NCBI RefSeq assembly: GCF_017942225.1
Contig: NZ_JAGKSD010000005.1
Location: 109,868-173,867, forward strand
DNA from: Corynebacterium sp. Marseille-P3884
Lineage (GTDB): Bacteria > Actinomycetota > Actinomycetes > Mycobacteriales > Mycobacteriaceae
Length of the DNA: 64,000 bases
Reading direction: 5' to 3'
Both the position numbers and the translations under genes were made by a program. Within the stretch, counting starts at the first letter, position 1. Each line of letters opens with the position of its first letter. The notes under the pieces are model-generated. The model saw only the letters and a list, made by a program, of their open reading frames with translations, was not told where the DNA came from and ran no database searches. Shown here in pieces: positions 8,453-17,512 of the stretch.

Positions 8453-9631
8453 CTACTCGGAACTTAGAGTCACCTCTACCGTTCTGGATTCCTCGGAGCC
8501 TTCGGAGTGGACCTCGAGCTCCACGGTCTCACCGAAATCGAAGGAGCGGGTAGCTGCGACGAGGGCATCCGACGATTCGATCAAACGGTCATTGATACGG
8601 GTAACAATGTCGCCGGCTTTAAGTCCGCCCTTCTCCGCTGGGCTGCCGGGCTGGACTTTGCTCACGAGTGCACCGCCCGTTTGGGCACGAATGTCTACTT
8701 CAACGCCCAACATCGGCTGGCGGGCTTTACCTTCGTTGATGAGCTGTTCGGCGACGCGACGCGCGAAATTCGAGGGGATGGCGAAGCCGAGGCCGATGGA
8801 GCCCGCCTCACCCGACTCACCCTGCGACAGCGACGCGATGACGGAGTTCATGCCGATGAGGTGGCCGTTCATGTCCACCAGCGGGCCGCCGGAGTTACCG
8901 GGGTTGATCGCGGCATCGGTCTGAATGCCGTCCATCAGGGAGGACTGTCCCCCACCTTGGGCCGCACGCACGGGGCGATTGAGGGCTGAGACGATGCCCG
9001 TGGTCACCGTCGCCGATAGACCGAGCGGCGAACCGATCGCTACGACGGACTGGCCGACGGCAAGGTCGCTGGAATCGCCGAACTGGATCGTGGGCAGGTC
9101 CTTGACGCCCTCGATCTGAATCACGGCGACATCGGTGTTCACATCGGAGGCGATGAATTTAGCGGGGTGCTTCGTGCCGTCGTTAAGCGTCACGCGCACC
9201 TGCGCGCCTTCGCCGCCAGCTTCCGCGACAACGTGGTGGTTCGTGAGCACCATGCCGTCAGCGCTGATGATCGACCCAGAGCCTTCTGCCCCACCCTTGC
9301 GCGTGGCCACCTCGATGGACACGACAGCCGGCAGAACCGACTCGGCGACTTTCTCCACGGAACCGTCCGGTGCCGGAGTGCGCTCCTTTTTCACCGGGGC
9401 CTCGAGCGAGTTCTGGTTGTTGCTGGCACCAATAGAGGTCTCGCTGCCGGTCAGCATGCTCGCGGCGGCACCGCCGCCCACGCCTCCGATCAGACCTGTG
9501 ATGAGCGAAATAGCGAGGACTGCTCCCGCCCCCAACCCCTTTTTCTTCTCCGGCTGGACGGGGAATGGCTCGCTATACTGCGGCGGCACCACGGGCTCGC
9601 CGAAACCTTGGTTCATTTCCGGAGTTGTCAT
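8453..9631 (-). CDS. pepD: Membrane-anchored HtrA-type serine protease (PepD-like)
   Basis: A Pro-rich cytoplasmic start is followed by one membrane helix (about residues 33-60), a trypsin-like domain and one PDZ domain. The catalytic triad is visible as His133 (TNHHVV), Asp167 (NTDVAV) and Ser247 (GNSGGPL). HtrA proteins degrade or refold damaged envelope proteins. In mycobacteria MprAB activates pepD, and the order mprA-mprB-pepD-moaB2 is kept here. The 76-nt gap to mprB may carry its own promoter. Confidence 0.92.
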   Translation of the reverse strand: MTTPEMNQGFGEPVVPPQYSEPFPVQPEKKKGLGAGAVLAISLITGLIGGVGGGAAASMLTGSETSIGASNNQNSLEAPVKKERTPAPDGSVEKVAESVLPAVVSIEVATRKGGAEGSGSIISADGMVLTNHHVVAEAGGEGAQVRVTLNDGTKHPAKFIASDVNTDVAVIQIEGVKDLPTIQFGDSSDLAVGQSVVAIGSPLGLSATVTTGIVSALNRPVRAAQGGGQSSLMDGIQTDAAINPGNSGGPLVDMNGHLIGMNSVIASLSQGESGEAGSIGLGFAIPSNFARRVAEQLINEGKARQPMLGVEVDIRAQTGGALVSKVQPGSPAEKGGLKAGDIVTRINDRLIESSDALVAATRSFDFGETVELEVHSEGSEESRTVEVTLSSE

Positions 9632-9707
9632 GCTCGGTGATTGTCCTCTTTAACGCTGTGTCAGTTCTTTATTCTGATCCGTCCTTATCGTAGTAGTTGC
9701 TGAGCAA

Positions 9708-11108
9708 TCACTGTGCGGGCCGGCCCGGAAAAACGACGCGGATGCGTGCTCCGCCGTCGTCGGAGTCCTCAATCGCGGTGGAAGCGCCGTGCCGCTCGAG
9801 AACTTGTCCGGCAATGGACAGGCCCAATCCCGAACCCGGCATGGAGCGCGATTCGGGCGCTCGGTAGAAGCGCTCGAAGACTTTCTCGCGGACCTCCGGA
9901 TCAATGCCTGGTCCGGAATCGTCGATAATCAGCACGGCGCTGCGCGTCGCCGCGCGCAAGGAGACGCGCACGACACCGCCGGGCGGGGACCATTTCGCGG
10001 CGTTGTCGAGGAGGTTGACGGGCGCGCGCGATAAGGCGGCGCGGTCGGCGTCGAGGATCCACGGGTCTGCGCGGAATCGGAAATTCACGTCCGGGCGGCG
10101 GCGCTGCACGCGGGTCATTGCCTCTGTCAGGAGGTGGTCCAGTCGCACCGGCTCGAATTCCTTGTGCAGGTCGTCCTCGCGCGCCAAGTCCACAATGTCA
10201 CCGATGAGCGTGGACAACTCCCCCATTTGGGCGTTGACATCATCTTCGAGCGCGTCGAGTTCCTCCTGCGGCATCTGCGCCATCTGCCCGGAACGGTGCA
10301 GCATGATGAGGAGCTCGATATTCGTGCGCATCGACGTCAACGGCGTGCGCAATTCGTGGCCCGCGTCAGCGACGAGCTGAGCTTGGCGCACGCGCGATTC
10401 GTTGAGCGATTCCATCATCGAATTGAGCGATTCAGTCAGCTTGGCGTACTCATCACTACCCACGACCTCAATGGGCTCCAGTCTCCCTTCAGTGGAGACA
10501 TTGTCCATTGCGCGACGGAGACGGCCGACAGGGCGAACAGTCACGCGCGCAATGATGCTGCCCGTCAGTGCCGCAAGCAGGGTGCCCAGACCGACGATGC
10601 CCGCGAGAATCGCTTTCAGCCGACTTTGCAGGTGCGAGAAATGAGCACGGTTGTGCGCCACCGCGACCGTCGTGCCGTGATCATTACGCAGCACGGAGAC
10701 CATCTCGTCTCCGTATTCGAGCTGCGACCAATTCGCGGGATCACCGTCGCGCGCCATCCGGTCCACAGGCATTGGATCGCCAACGAAGAACTCGTGTTCC
10801 TGCCGCGAGACAGACGCACGGTAGCCAGGGTTATCGGCCCTGAACTTATCGACGATCGACCGCAGCGCCTCATCATCCGCCGTGCCGTCATCCACCTGCC
10901 GCATCAGCGCGATGGTGCGGGAATTCAGTGCACTGAGTTCATGCTCCTCCATTGCGCCGAACACGGCGATATACGACATCACTGCGGTCGCGCCAACCGC
11001 CGTTGCCACGCCCGCGCCCGCAAATGTGGCGATCCTGCCGCGGACGGGAGAGGTGCGCGCCGGACGCAGATCCATATCTCCGTCCGCAGTGATGCGGCGA
11101 AGGATCAC
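9708..11108 (-). CDS. mprB: Envelope-stress sensor histidine kinase MprB
   Basis: The 466-residue protein has two membrane helices bounding a sensor region of about 130 residues, a HAMP linker, the H-box [16 protein letters not shown] with the phospho-accepting His, and N, G1 (IIDDSGPGI) and G2 ([12 protein letters not shown]) ATP-binding boxes. It starts with GTG and overlaps the mprA stop by 4 nt (GTGA). It phosphorylates MprA in response to envelope stress. Confidence 0.93.
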   Translation of the reverse strand: MILRRITADGDMDLRPARTSPVRGRIATFAGAGVATAVGATAVMSYIAVFGAMEEHELSALNSRTIALMRQVDDGTADDEALRSIVDKFRADNPGYRASVSRQEHEFFVGDPMPVDRMARDGDPANWSQLEYGDEMVSVLRNDHGTTVAVAHNRAHFSHLQSRLKAILAGIVGLGTLLAALTGSIIARVTVRPVGRLRRAMDNVSTEGRLEPIEVVGSDEYAKLTESLNSMMESLNESRVRQAQLVADAGHELRTPLTSMRTNIELLIMLHRSGQMAQMPQEELDALEDDVNAQMGELSTLIGDIVDLAREDDLHKEFEPVRLDHLLTEAMTRVQRRRPDVNFRFRADPWILDADRAALSRAPVNLLDNAAKWSPPGGVVRVSLRAATRSAVLIIDDSGPGIDPEVREKVFERFYRAPESRSMPGSGLGLSIAGQVLERHGASTAIEDSDDGGARIRVVFPGRPAQ

Positions 11109-11806
11109 GGAGCGGTCTCCCGCAGGACATAACCCACGCCACGGACAGTGTGGATCAGACGCGCCTCGCCGCCAGCCTCAGTTTTCCGGCGCAGGTACCC
11201 GATATACACCTCCAAGGCATTACCGGAGGACGGGAACTCGTACCCCCAGACCTCCTCGAGAATCGTCTGGCGGGACAGCACGCGACGCGGGTTGCGCATC
11301 AGAACTTCCAACAGGGAGAATTCAGTCCGCGTCAGGGAGATGTGCCGGTCACCGCGGTAGACATCGCGGGAAATCGCATCGAGGTGTAGGTCTTCGAAAG
11401 TCAGCTCAGCACTAGGGCCTCGCTTCTCGACGTCCGCCGCGTCCGCCTGCGCACGGCGAAACAGGGAGCGCACGCGGGCCAGCAACTCTTCGAGAGCGAA
11501 CGGCTTGGGCAGGTAGTCGTCCGCGCCAGCATCGAGGCCGGCGACGCGCTCGGCGACACCGTCGCGGGCGGTGAGCATGAGAATCGGTCGGTCGTACCCA
11601 GTGGAGCGCAGTTCGCGGCACACCCCGAGTCCGTCGAGACGCGGCATCATCACATCCAGAATGGTGAGATCCGGTTGCTCGGCCCTGATCATGTCCAAGG
11701 CTTGCACGCCATCTTCTGCCAGGATGACGTCGTACCCATTGAATTTCAGGGAACGGCGCAGGGATTCGCGGACTGCCTGCTCATCGTCGACCACCAGAAC
11801 TTTCAT
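11105..11806 (-). CDS. mprA: Response regulator MprA
   Basis: The receiver domain starts [19 protein letters not shown], with the phospho-acceptor Asp in [14 protein letters not shown] and the conserved Lys in [14 protein letters not shown]; an OmpR/PhoB winged helix follows. ATG 11806 (233 aa) is preferred over an upstream in-frame GTG because a -10-like CATAAT lies about 7 nt before it, consistent with a leaderless message. It heads the operon with mprB and probably pepD. Confidence 0.93.
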   Translation of the reverse strand: MKVLVVDDEQAVRESLRRSLKFNGYDVILAEDGVQALDMIRAEQPDLTILDVMMPRLDGLGVCRELRSTGYDRPILMLTARDGVAERVAGLDAGADDYLPKPFALEELLARVRSLFRRAQADAADVEKRGPSAELTFEDLHLDAISRDVYRGDRHISLTRTEFSLLEVLMRNPRRVLSRQTILEEVWGYEFPSSGNALEVYIGYLRRKTEAGGEARLIHTVRGVGYVLRETAP

Positions 11807-11901
11807 GCGATCTATTATGGGCAATTTCGCCTGCATATGCGAAAAGCCGGCCACCAAAATAACGGTGACCGGCTTCTAGCTATCGAGTTTTGGCACCGAG
11901 C

Positions 11902-12075
11902 TTAGAACTGCTCGACGTCGATCAGGCCCTGCTCAGCAGCCTTGACCAGGCGGCGCGGGATACGCACGGTCTGACCGTCGATCTTGACTTCCTGCAGTGC
12001 GGCGTTGTCAGCCTTCCACTGGGAACGACGGTGGTGCGTGTTCGAACGGGACTTACGGAACTTCGGGGTTGCCAT
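11902..12075 (-). CDS. rpmF: Ribosomal protein bL32, zinc-free form
   Basis: A 57-residue frame reads [20 protein letters not shown] and ends GLIDVEQF. It matches bL32 and contains no cysteine, so it belongs to the paralogue type that does not bind zinc. GGAGGAAAG lies 7 nt before the ATG. It follows rpmE2 by 24 nt on the same strand. Confidence 0.93.
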   Translation of the reverse strand: MATPKFRKSRSNTHHRRSQWKADNAALQEVKIDGQTVRIPRRLVKAAEQGLIDVEQF

Positions 12076-12099
12076 GGTGTCTTTCCTCCTTTACCGCGA

Positions 12100-12372
12100 T
12101 TAGTTGGCGGACTTCTTCTTGCGGCGGGCCATGCCACCGAAGCGGCGGTTGAACTTCTCGACGCGGCCAGCGGTGTCCATGACACGCTGTGCGCCAGTCC
12201 AGAACGGGTGCGACTCGCTAGTCACGTCGACGACGATGAGCGGGTACTCGTTGCCGTCCTCCCACTGGACAGTACGGTCAGAGGTCGCGGTGGAACGGGT
12301 CAGGAACTGGCGGCCAGTACCTGCGTCCTGGAAGATCACCGGGTGGTAATCAGGGTGGATATCTTTTTTCAT
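12100..12372 (-). CDS. rpmE2: Ribosomal protein bL31 type B, zinc-free form
   Basis: The 90-residue protein begins [16 protein letters not shown] and ends [18 protein letters not shown]. It has no Cys, which marks the type B paralogue that replaces the zinc-binding L31 when zinc is scarce. Together with the divergent rpmB-rpmG-rpsN-rpsR genes it forms a classic Zur-controlled set in actinobacteria. Confidence 0.95.
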   Translation of the reverse strand: MKKDIHPDYHPVIFQDAGTGRQFLTRSTATSDRTVQWEDGNEYPLIVVDVTSESHPFWTGAQRVMDTAGRVEKFNRRFGGMARRKKKSAN

Positions 12373-12914
12373 CTCTTCGTTTCCCTCAGGATTGATACTT
12401 CAGGTCGGTTCCGGGATGCTTATCCGGATCGTGCCTGAGTTGGGTTCGAAAATGGTCTTTATTCGAACAGTGCGTAAGTATCGCGCACGCACCTGATCGA
12501 ACAACTCGAAACATCTTACAGGGGTTAAATGCATTCTCGAAATCAATCGGCCCTGCCAGCCCTGGTTTGCCTTTTGTGGTTTGCCTTTTGCAAGACTCGC
12601 GGGACAAAATGCCAGGTCGCATTTCCACCTTTTACCTAAAGGCAAACCACAGAAGGCAAACCACAGAAGGCAAACGAAATCCTTGCGGGCGCAGGCCGTC
12701 GATAAGCGAACAAGCGATTATGAAATGAGTTCCCGCGCGTGTAGTGTTTACTCTCGCTGTTGTCGAAGTACACGTTTACGCTTAGTCAACCGGTGACTTG
12801 CGACGCCCTCGTTCATCACGGCCATCCTCACATTTCCGGCCGATAACCATTTGCGAGCGCGGCGTCCACCTCATAGTCTCCGTGGCTCAAGCGGCTAGGA
12901 GAAAGAAGTAACCA
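12373..12914. promoter_or_regulatory. Divergent intergenic region of the alternative ribosomal protein cluster, with repeats
   Basis: This 542-nt gap must hold the promoters of both arms. It contains GTTCGAA (12444-12450) and TTCGAAC (12462-12468), perfect arms 11 nt apart and 72 nt before rpmE2, a candidate operator. It also contains a large interrupted inverted repeat: GGTTTGCCTTTTGTGGTTTGCC from 12564, mirrored by AAAGGCAAACCACAGAAGGC from 12638 with a further repeat unit to 12675. I cannot find a sequence I would call a Zur box with confidence. Confidence 0.45.
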
Positions 12915-13151
12915 ATGTCGGCACATTGCCAGGTCACGGGAAAGAAGCCGTCTTTCGGCAAAACCGTGTCTCACTCGCACCGCCGCCATTCGCGCCGTTG
13001 GAACCCCAACGTGCAGAAGCGGCGTTTCTACCTGCCCTCCGAGGGCCGTACCATCACGCTCAATGTTTCCACCAAGGGTCTGAAGATCATTGATCGCGAC
13101 GGCATCGAGTCCGTCGTTGCTCAGATCCGCGCCCGAGGGGAGAAGATCTAG
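12915..13151 (+). CDS. rpmB: Ribosomal protein bL28, zinc-free form
   Basis: The 78-residue protein starts [20 protein letters not shown] and has only one Cys instead of the four zinc ligands of the C+ form. AGGAGAAAG precedes the ATG. It begins the four-gene run rpmB-rpmG-rpsN-rpsR, whose members are separated by 2-18 nt. Confidence 0.95.
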   Translation: MSAHCQVTGKKPSFGKTVSHSHRRHSRRWNPNVQKRRFYLPSEGRTITLNVSTKGLKIIDRDGIESVVAQIRARGEKI

Positions 13152-13154
13152 CTC

Positions 13155-13319
13155 ATGGCACGTAACGATATCCGCCCGATCATCAAGCTCAAGAGCACCG
13201 CGGGCACCGGCTACACCTACGTCACCCGTAAGAACAAGCGCAACAACCCGGACCGCATCACGCTGAAGAAGTACGATCCGGTTGCGCGCAAGCACGTTGA
13301 ATTCCGCGAGGAGCGATAA
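13155..13319 (+). CDS. rpmG: Ribosomal protein bL33, zinc-free form
   Basis: The 54-residue frame starts [20 protein letters not shown] and ends KHVEFREER. No Cys is present, so this is the C- paralogue. It starts 3 nt after rpmB and ends 2 nt before rpsN. Confidence 0.94.
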   Translation: MARNDIRPIIKLKSTAGTGYTYVTRKNKRNNPDRITLKKYDPVARKHVEFREER

Positions 13320-13321
13320 GA

Positions 13322-13627
13322 ATGGCGAAGAAGTCCAAGATCGCTAAGAACGAGAAGCGCAAGGAGATCGTCGAGCGTTACGCTGAGCGCCGTCAGGAGC
13401 TCAAGGCGATCATCCGTAACCCGGAGACGTCCGACGAGGACCGTCTCGAAGCTCAGTTTGAGCTCAACCGTCAGCCGCGCGATGCCTCCCCGGCTCGCGT
13501 CCGTAACCGCGACTCGCACGACGGCCGCCCCCGCGGCTACCTCCGCAAGTTCGGCCTGTCCCGCGTCCGTATGCGCGAGATGGCCCACCGCGGTGAGCTG
13601 CCGGGCGTCCGCAAGTCCTCGTGGTAA
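13322..13627 (+). CDS. rpsN: Ribosomal protein uS14, long zinc-free form
   Basis: The 101-residue protein ([20 protein letters not shown] to RKSSW) is the long form of S14 that lacks the CxxC-x12-CxxC zinc knuckle; the C-terminal [20 protein letters not shown] is the conserved rRNA-binding part. It belongs to the low-zinc ribosomal protein operon. Confidence 0.95.
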   Translation: MAKKSKIAKNEKRKEIVERYAERRQELKAIIRNPETSDEDRLEAQFELNRQPRDASPARVRNRDSHDGRPRGYLRKFGLSRVRMREMAHRGELPGVRKSSW

Positions 13628-13645
13628 GCAAGGGAGTGCATGTAA

Positions 13646-13894
13646 ATGAAGCGCAATAACAACCGCAAGGTGCGGATGGAGCAGTCCCGCCGCCCGAAGA
13701 AGAACCCGCTCAAGGCCAAGGGCATCGAAGCTGTGGACTACAAGGACATTGAGACCTTGCGTCTGTTCATCTCCGATCGCCACAAGATCCGTTCGCGTCG
13801 CGTCACTGGCCTGACGCCGCAGCAGCAGCGCCAGGTCGCTACCGCTGTGAAGAACGCACGCGAGATGGCTCTCCTGCCGTTCACGACCCGCTAA
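13646..13894 (+). CDS. rpsR: Ribosomal protein bS18, zinc-free form
   Basis: The 82-residue protein starts [20 protein letters not shown] and includes [18 protein letters not shown], typical of S18, with no Cys. It is the last gene of the operon and is followed by a strong hairpin at 13934-13973. Confidence 0.95.
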   Translation: MKRNNNRKVRMEQSRRPKKNPLKAKGIEAVDYKDIETLRLFISDRHKIRSRRVTGLTPQQQRQVATAVKNAREMALLPFTTR

Positions 13895-13933
13895 TTAGCC
13901 AAGGTTGACGATGACAGCGTAGAGTTTCGACTT

Positions 13934-13973
13934 CTCCCCCGCATCCAGTTTTGGAGGCGGGGGAGATTTTTTT
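13934..13973 (+). terminator. Rho-independent terminator of rpmB-rpsR
   Basis: CTCCCCCGC (13934-13942) pairs with GCGGGGGAG (13957-13965) across a 14-nt loop and is followed by seven T. The T run holds the stop codon of the convergent lipoprotein gene. Confidence 0.92.
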
Positions 13974-14856
13974 ATGTGCAGGCGGCTTCGGGAGCGGCGT
14001 TGAGAGCTGGGCCGAGCTCGGTCACGAGCTGGGTGAGCATCACTTGCGCGGATTCGTAGGTGCCGTCCGCCGCGCTCGCAGCGATAGCGACGGGAATCGT
14101 GCGGCCTGCAGCGTCCGGCACGAGTCCCAGTTGACGGACCTCGTACGCACCGCTTATCGACGGCCCCCATCCCCCTTTGAACCGCGCCCCCGGGATCGTT
14201 CCGAGGCCGTAGTTCTGGGCGACATTCCCCATCATCTCGAGGACCGGGCCAGAGCCTGCGACACAGCCCAGGTTCGACGCGAACCGCGCTTGGTCGGCAA
14301 CGCTCCACTGCGTCTGGCCGAAGGCGGAAAAGCCTGGGCGGGTGATATTTCTTTCGACCGTGACGGGGGTTCCGCCTTCGGCGAGGACAGCTTCCACCGC
14401 TTCCGGAGTGGTGGCATTCCACAGCATGTCCGCTGCCCCGTTATCGGAGACCTCGATGGCGTTGGTGGCCTCCACCGTCATCTCGGGGTGCTCTTTGAGA
14501 GCAGCGATCGCCACCGGGACCTTCATCGTGGACCAGGACGCGAAACCGGATGCGTCGCCGGCGGCCGACTCGCCCATCGACACCGCCGCTGTTCCTCCGT
14601 GCGCTGCGACGACCTGCTCGACTGCGGAGGTGAGCTCAGCGTTGACATCAGCGCCGGAAGGTTCGCGCTTTTCAGGAGTTTTCGGCTGCGCCGCTTCTGA
14701 CGGTTCCGACAGTTCTGGCGATTCTGACGTGGGCTTGGCGGTCTCAGTCACGGTGGTGACATCGACGGGTGCCGGCTCTTCCAGGGGGTCGCCGACGGTG
14801 CAAGCGGTGAGGCACAGCGCCGCCCCCAGCACGCCTCCGGTCAGTGCTTTCCTCAC
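13972..14856 (-). CDS. Lipoprotein with class A beta-lactamase/PBP-like serine hydrolase fold
   Basis: The 294-residue protein has a lipoprotein signal with lipobox LTAC (Cys19), a Thr/Pro/Glu-rich linker to about residue 70, then a penicillin-recognising domain. Ser109-x-x-Lys112 (STMK), Ser137-Asp138-Asn139 (SDN) and Lys227-Gly-Gly (KGG) are the three active-site motifs in order. No clear Glu166-type motif is visible, so it may be a penicillin-binding or esterase-like enzyme rather than a working beta-lactamase. GTG start overlaps the upstream gene by 4 nt (GTGA). Confidence 0.8.
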   Translation of the reverse strand: MRKALTGGVLGAALCLTACTVGDPLEEPAPVDVTTVTETAKPTSESPELSEPSEAAQPKTPEKREPSGADVNAELTSAVEQVVAAHGGTAAVSMGESAAGDASGFASWSTMKVPVAIAALKEHPEMTVEATNAIEVSDNGAADMLWNATTPEAVEAVLAEGGTPVTVERNITRPGFSAFGQTQWSVADQARFASNLGCVAGSGPVLEMMGNVAQNYGLGTIPGARFKGGWGPSISGAYEVRQLGLVPDAAGRTIPVAIAASAADGTYESAQVMLTQLVTELGPALNAAPEAACT

Positions 14857-15350
14857 GAGATATATACCGCCGCATTACGGCCACCGGTGCACACGACCTG
14901 GTCTCCGCGGTCACGGCAGGTCATCGTGTAGTTCTTACCGGTACGGGGGCTGTAGACATCCACGAGCGTCACATTCGGGCCCCCTTCCTCACGGCATGCC
15001 GCCTTGAAGTCATTGAAGACGTTCTTGGCAAAGCCCGGGGTGGTCACCTGCGAGTCTGTGACATCCCATGACGAATAGTCGCACTTCGGCTTTTCTTCCT
15101 TGGTCGGCGGCGGCGCGTCAACAGTCTGCGTGACCGTGGATTTTGATGCCGGCGCCGACTCAGGCGCGGAGATCTTGGACAATGCTGCGGTCTCTTCGGT
15201 CTCCTGCTTCGAACCGGAGAAAAAGTAGAACGCGAGGAAGCCGACGAGGGCAAGAGCCAGCATCACCGCGATCGTGCTGACGACGATCAAAGCAGTGTTC
15301 GAATTCTTCGGGGCTGGCTGCTCAGGTGTGTCCCACGTCGGTGTGCTCAC
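14853..15350 (-). CDS. Single-pass membrane protein, extracytoplasmic C-terminus, unknown function
   Basis: The protein (165 aa from GTG 15350) has a Pro-rich N-terminus, one membrane helix (TALIVVSTIAVMLALALVGF) and a Ser/Thr/Pro-rich stalk. A C-terminal domain of about 70 residues carries four Cys (KCDYSSW, AACREE, MTCRDR, VVCTGG) that could form two disulfides. AAAGGAT upstream supports GTG 15350 over ATG 15389. It is translationally coupled to the serine-hydrolase lipoprotein, so the two probably act together outside the membrane. Confidence 0.75.
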   Translation of the reverse strand: MSTPTWDTPEQPAPKNSNTALIVVSTIAVMLALALVGFLAFYFFSGSKQETEETAALSKISAPESAPASKSTVTQTVDAPPPTKEEKPKCDYSSWDVTDSQVTTPGFAKNVFNDFKAACREEGGPNVTLVDVYSPRTGKNYTMTCRDRGDQVVCTGGRNAAVYIS

Positions 15351-15407
15351 GTTGATTATCCTTTGCTCCGCGAGAAAAAGGTCCTTCAAAGACCTCTAGT
15401 TTAGTCC

Positions 15408-16928
15408 CTAGTGTGCGAAGTGGCGCGTCCCTGTGAAGTACATCGTGACACCGGCTTCATTCGCAGCGGCGATGACCTCCTCATCGCGGATGGAACCGCC
15501 CGGCTGGACAACGGCCTTCACACCTGCGTCGGCAAGGATCTGGAAGCCGTCGGCGAACGGGAAGAACGCGTCCGATGCGGCGACTGCACCGTTTGTGCGG
15601 TTGCGTCCCTCGTCGAGAGTGTTAGCGCGGTCGACAGCGAGCTTCGCGGAATCGACGCGGTTTACCTGGCCCATGCCCACGCCCACAGCGCCGCCGTCGG
15701 CGGCAATGAGAATGGCATTGGACTTCACGCAGCGGATGGCATTCCATGCGAACTCGAGGTCCTTGAGGGTCTCTTCGTCAGCGGCTTCGCCAGCGGCGAG
15801 CGTCCAATTCTCCGGCTTGTCGCCCTCAGCCTGGTAGATATCACGGTCCTGGACGAGCATGCCGCCGGAGATCTGCTTGATCTCCTTGCCCTCGCGCTCC
15901 GGCTTCTCGGCGGTGAGTATGCGCAGGTTCTTCTTGGTCTGCAGCAGCTCTAGCGCGTCGTCGGCGAAGCTCGGGGCGATGATCACCTCAGTGAAGATCG
16001 GCTTGACCTGCTCGGCCATTTCCAAGGTGACTTCGCGGTTGGCGGCGATCACGCCACCGTAGGCGCTGACCGGGTCGCAGGCGTGGGCCTTCTTGTGAGC
16101 CTCGGCGATGGAGTTCTCAGAAACAGCGATGCCGCACGGGTTGGCGTGCTTGATCACGGCGACGCACGGGCGCTCGTGGTCCCAGCATGCGCGCCACGCC
16201 GCATCGGCGTCCTGATAGTTGTTGTAGGACATCTCCTTGCCGCCGTGCTGGGTAGCGCCGGCCAGGCCGGTGCCGTCGGAGGTGAGGCTTGCGGCCTGGT
16301 GCGGGTTCTCGCCGTAACGGAGCTGCTTCGAACTTCCCAGCTGCTCATCGAACCAGGTGGAAACAGCCGCATCGTACTGTGCCGTGTGCGCGAACGCGTC
16401 GGCCGCGAGCTGGCGGCGCTGGCCCTCGTCGAAGCCGCCGGCCTTGACGGCTTCCGCAACGTCCCCGTACTTGGCGGGATCGACGACGATCGCCACCGAC
16501 GGGTGATTCTTCGCCGCCGCGCGGACCATGGACGGGCCGCCGATATCGATCATCTCGACGACCTCATCGAAGCCAGCACCGGAAGCGACCGTCTCGGAGA
16601 ACGGGTAGAGGTTCACCACGACAAGCTCGAACGGCTTCACGCCGAGCTCTTCGATCTGCTTGGCGTGGTCGTCCTTCCGCAGGTCAGCCAGGATGCCGGC
16701 GTGCACGTGCGGGTGCAGTGTCTTCACACGGCCCTCGAGGACCTCTGGGAAGCCAGTCACCTCAGCGACCTCGGTGACCTTTACGCCTGTGTCCTTGATG
16801 CGTTGCGCCGTGGAACCGGTGGAGACGATCTCCACCCCGGCCTCTGCCAGAGCGGCAGCGAGTTCCTCAATCCCGGTCTTGTCGTAAACGCTGATCAGTG
16901 CGCGTTTGATGGGGGTGCGATTGCTCAT
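15408..16928 (-). CDS. purH: Bifunctional AICAR transformylase/IMP cyclohydrolase
   Basis: The 506-residue PurH performs the last two steps of IMP synthesis. The N-terminal cyclohydrolase domain starts with [19 protein letters not shown]; the transformylase domain contains [12 protein letters not shown], the Lys-His pair in [11 protein letters not shown], and [11 protein letters not shown] near the C-terminus. It overlaps the end of purN by 4 nt (ATGA). Confidence 0.96.
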   Translation of the reverse strand: MSNRTPIKRALISVYDKTGIEELAAALAEAGVEIVSTGSTAQRIKDTGVKVTEVAEVTGFPEVLEGRVKTLHPHVHAGILADLRKDDHAKQIEELGVKPFELVVVNLYPFSETVASGAGFDEVVEMIDIGGPSMVRAAAKNHPSVAIVVDPAKYGDVAEAVKAGGFDEGQRRQLAADAFAHTAQYDAAVSTWFDEQLGSSKQLRYGENPHQAASLTSDGTGLAGATQHGGKEMSYNNYQDADAAWRACWDHERPCVAVIKHANPCGIAVSENSIAEAHKKAHACDPVSAYGGVIAANREVTLEMAEQVKPIFTEVIIAPSFADDALELLQTKKNLRILTAEKPEREGKEIKQISGGMLVQDRDIYQAEGDKPENWTLAAGEAADEETLKDLEFAWNAIRCVKSNAILIAADGGAVGVGMGQVNRVDSAKLAVDRANTLDEGRNRTNGAVAASDAFFPFADGFQILADAGVKAVVQPGGSIRDEEVIAAANEAGVTMYFTGTRHFAH

Positions 16929-17506
16929 GCTCGGAATTCGACCTTTCCAGTAGTTGAGGGTTCGGCGCGGTTCAACGTGTCCACGATGAGTGCGCGCTCG
17001 ACTTCCTTGATGCGTTCGTGCAAGTCTTCTTCAGTCTCCCCCTCGCGCACGTCGACCGCACGCTGGGCGATGATCTCGCCGGTATCCACACCGGCGTCGA
17101 TGTAGTGGACGGTGGTGCCTGTGACCTTCACGCCGTACGCGAGCGCGTCGCGCACCGCGTGGGCGCCGGGAAAAGCAGGCAGCAACGCCGGGTGGGTATT
17201 GATCAGACGACCTTCGAAACGCGCGAGGAACGCCTCCCCCACGATTTTCATGAAGCCGGCTGACACCACGAGATCCGGGTCCCCCACCGTTTCAGCGAGC
17301 CGCCGGTTCCAATCGTCCCGGTCACCCTCGAGCGCCACGACCTCAGTGCGCACGCCTGCTTTGCGCGCGCGGTCCAACGCCGGGCATTCCACATCGGCGA
17401 CCACAAGATCGACCGAATATGAGCCCTGGTTATCCAGGATCGCCTGAAGCAACGTCCCCGATCCGGAGACGAGCACCGCTACAGAAGTCTGAGAAGTCTC
17501 TGCCAC
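16925..17506 (-). CDS. purN: Phosphoribosylglycinamide formyltransferase
   Basis: The 193-residue enzyme formylates GAR with 10-formyl-[14 protein letters not shown] at the N-terminus binds phosphate, [20 protein letters not shown] includes the catalytic Asn-x-His, and [12 protein letters not shown] holds the catalytic Asp. It lies 6 nt after perM and is coupled to purH. Confidence 0.95.
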   Translation of the reverse strand: MAETSQTSVAVLVSGSGTLLQAILDNQGSYSVDLVVADVECPALDRARKAGVRTEVVALEGDRDDWNRRLAETVGDPDLVVSAGFMKIVGEAFLARFEGRLINTHPALLPAFPGAHAVRDALAYGVKVTGTTVHYIDAGVDTGEIIAQRAVDVREGETEEDLHERIKEVERALIVDTLNRAEPSTTGKVEFRA

Positions 17507-17512
17507 GGAAGA

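Noticed and set aside
12386..12645. Two short open frames in the ribosomal intergenic region
   Set aside because: They overlap each other and the inverted repeats, have no ribosome sites and no conserved sequence.
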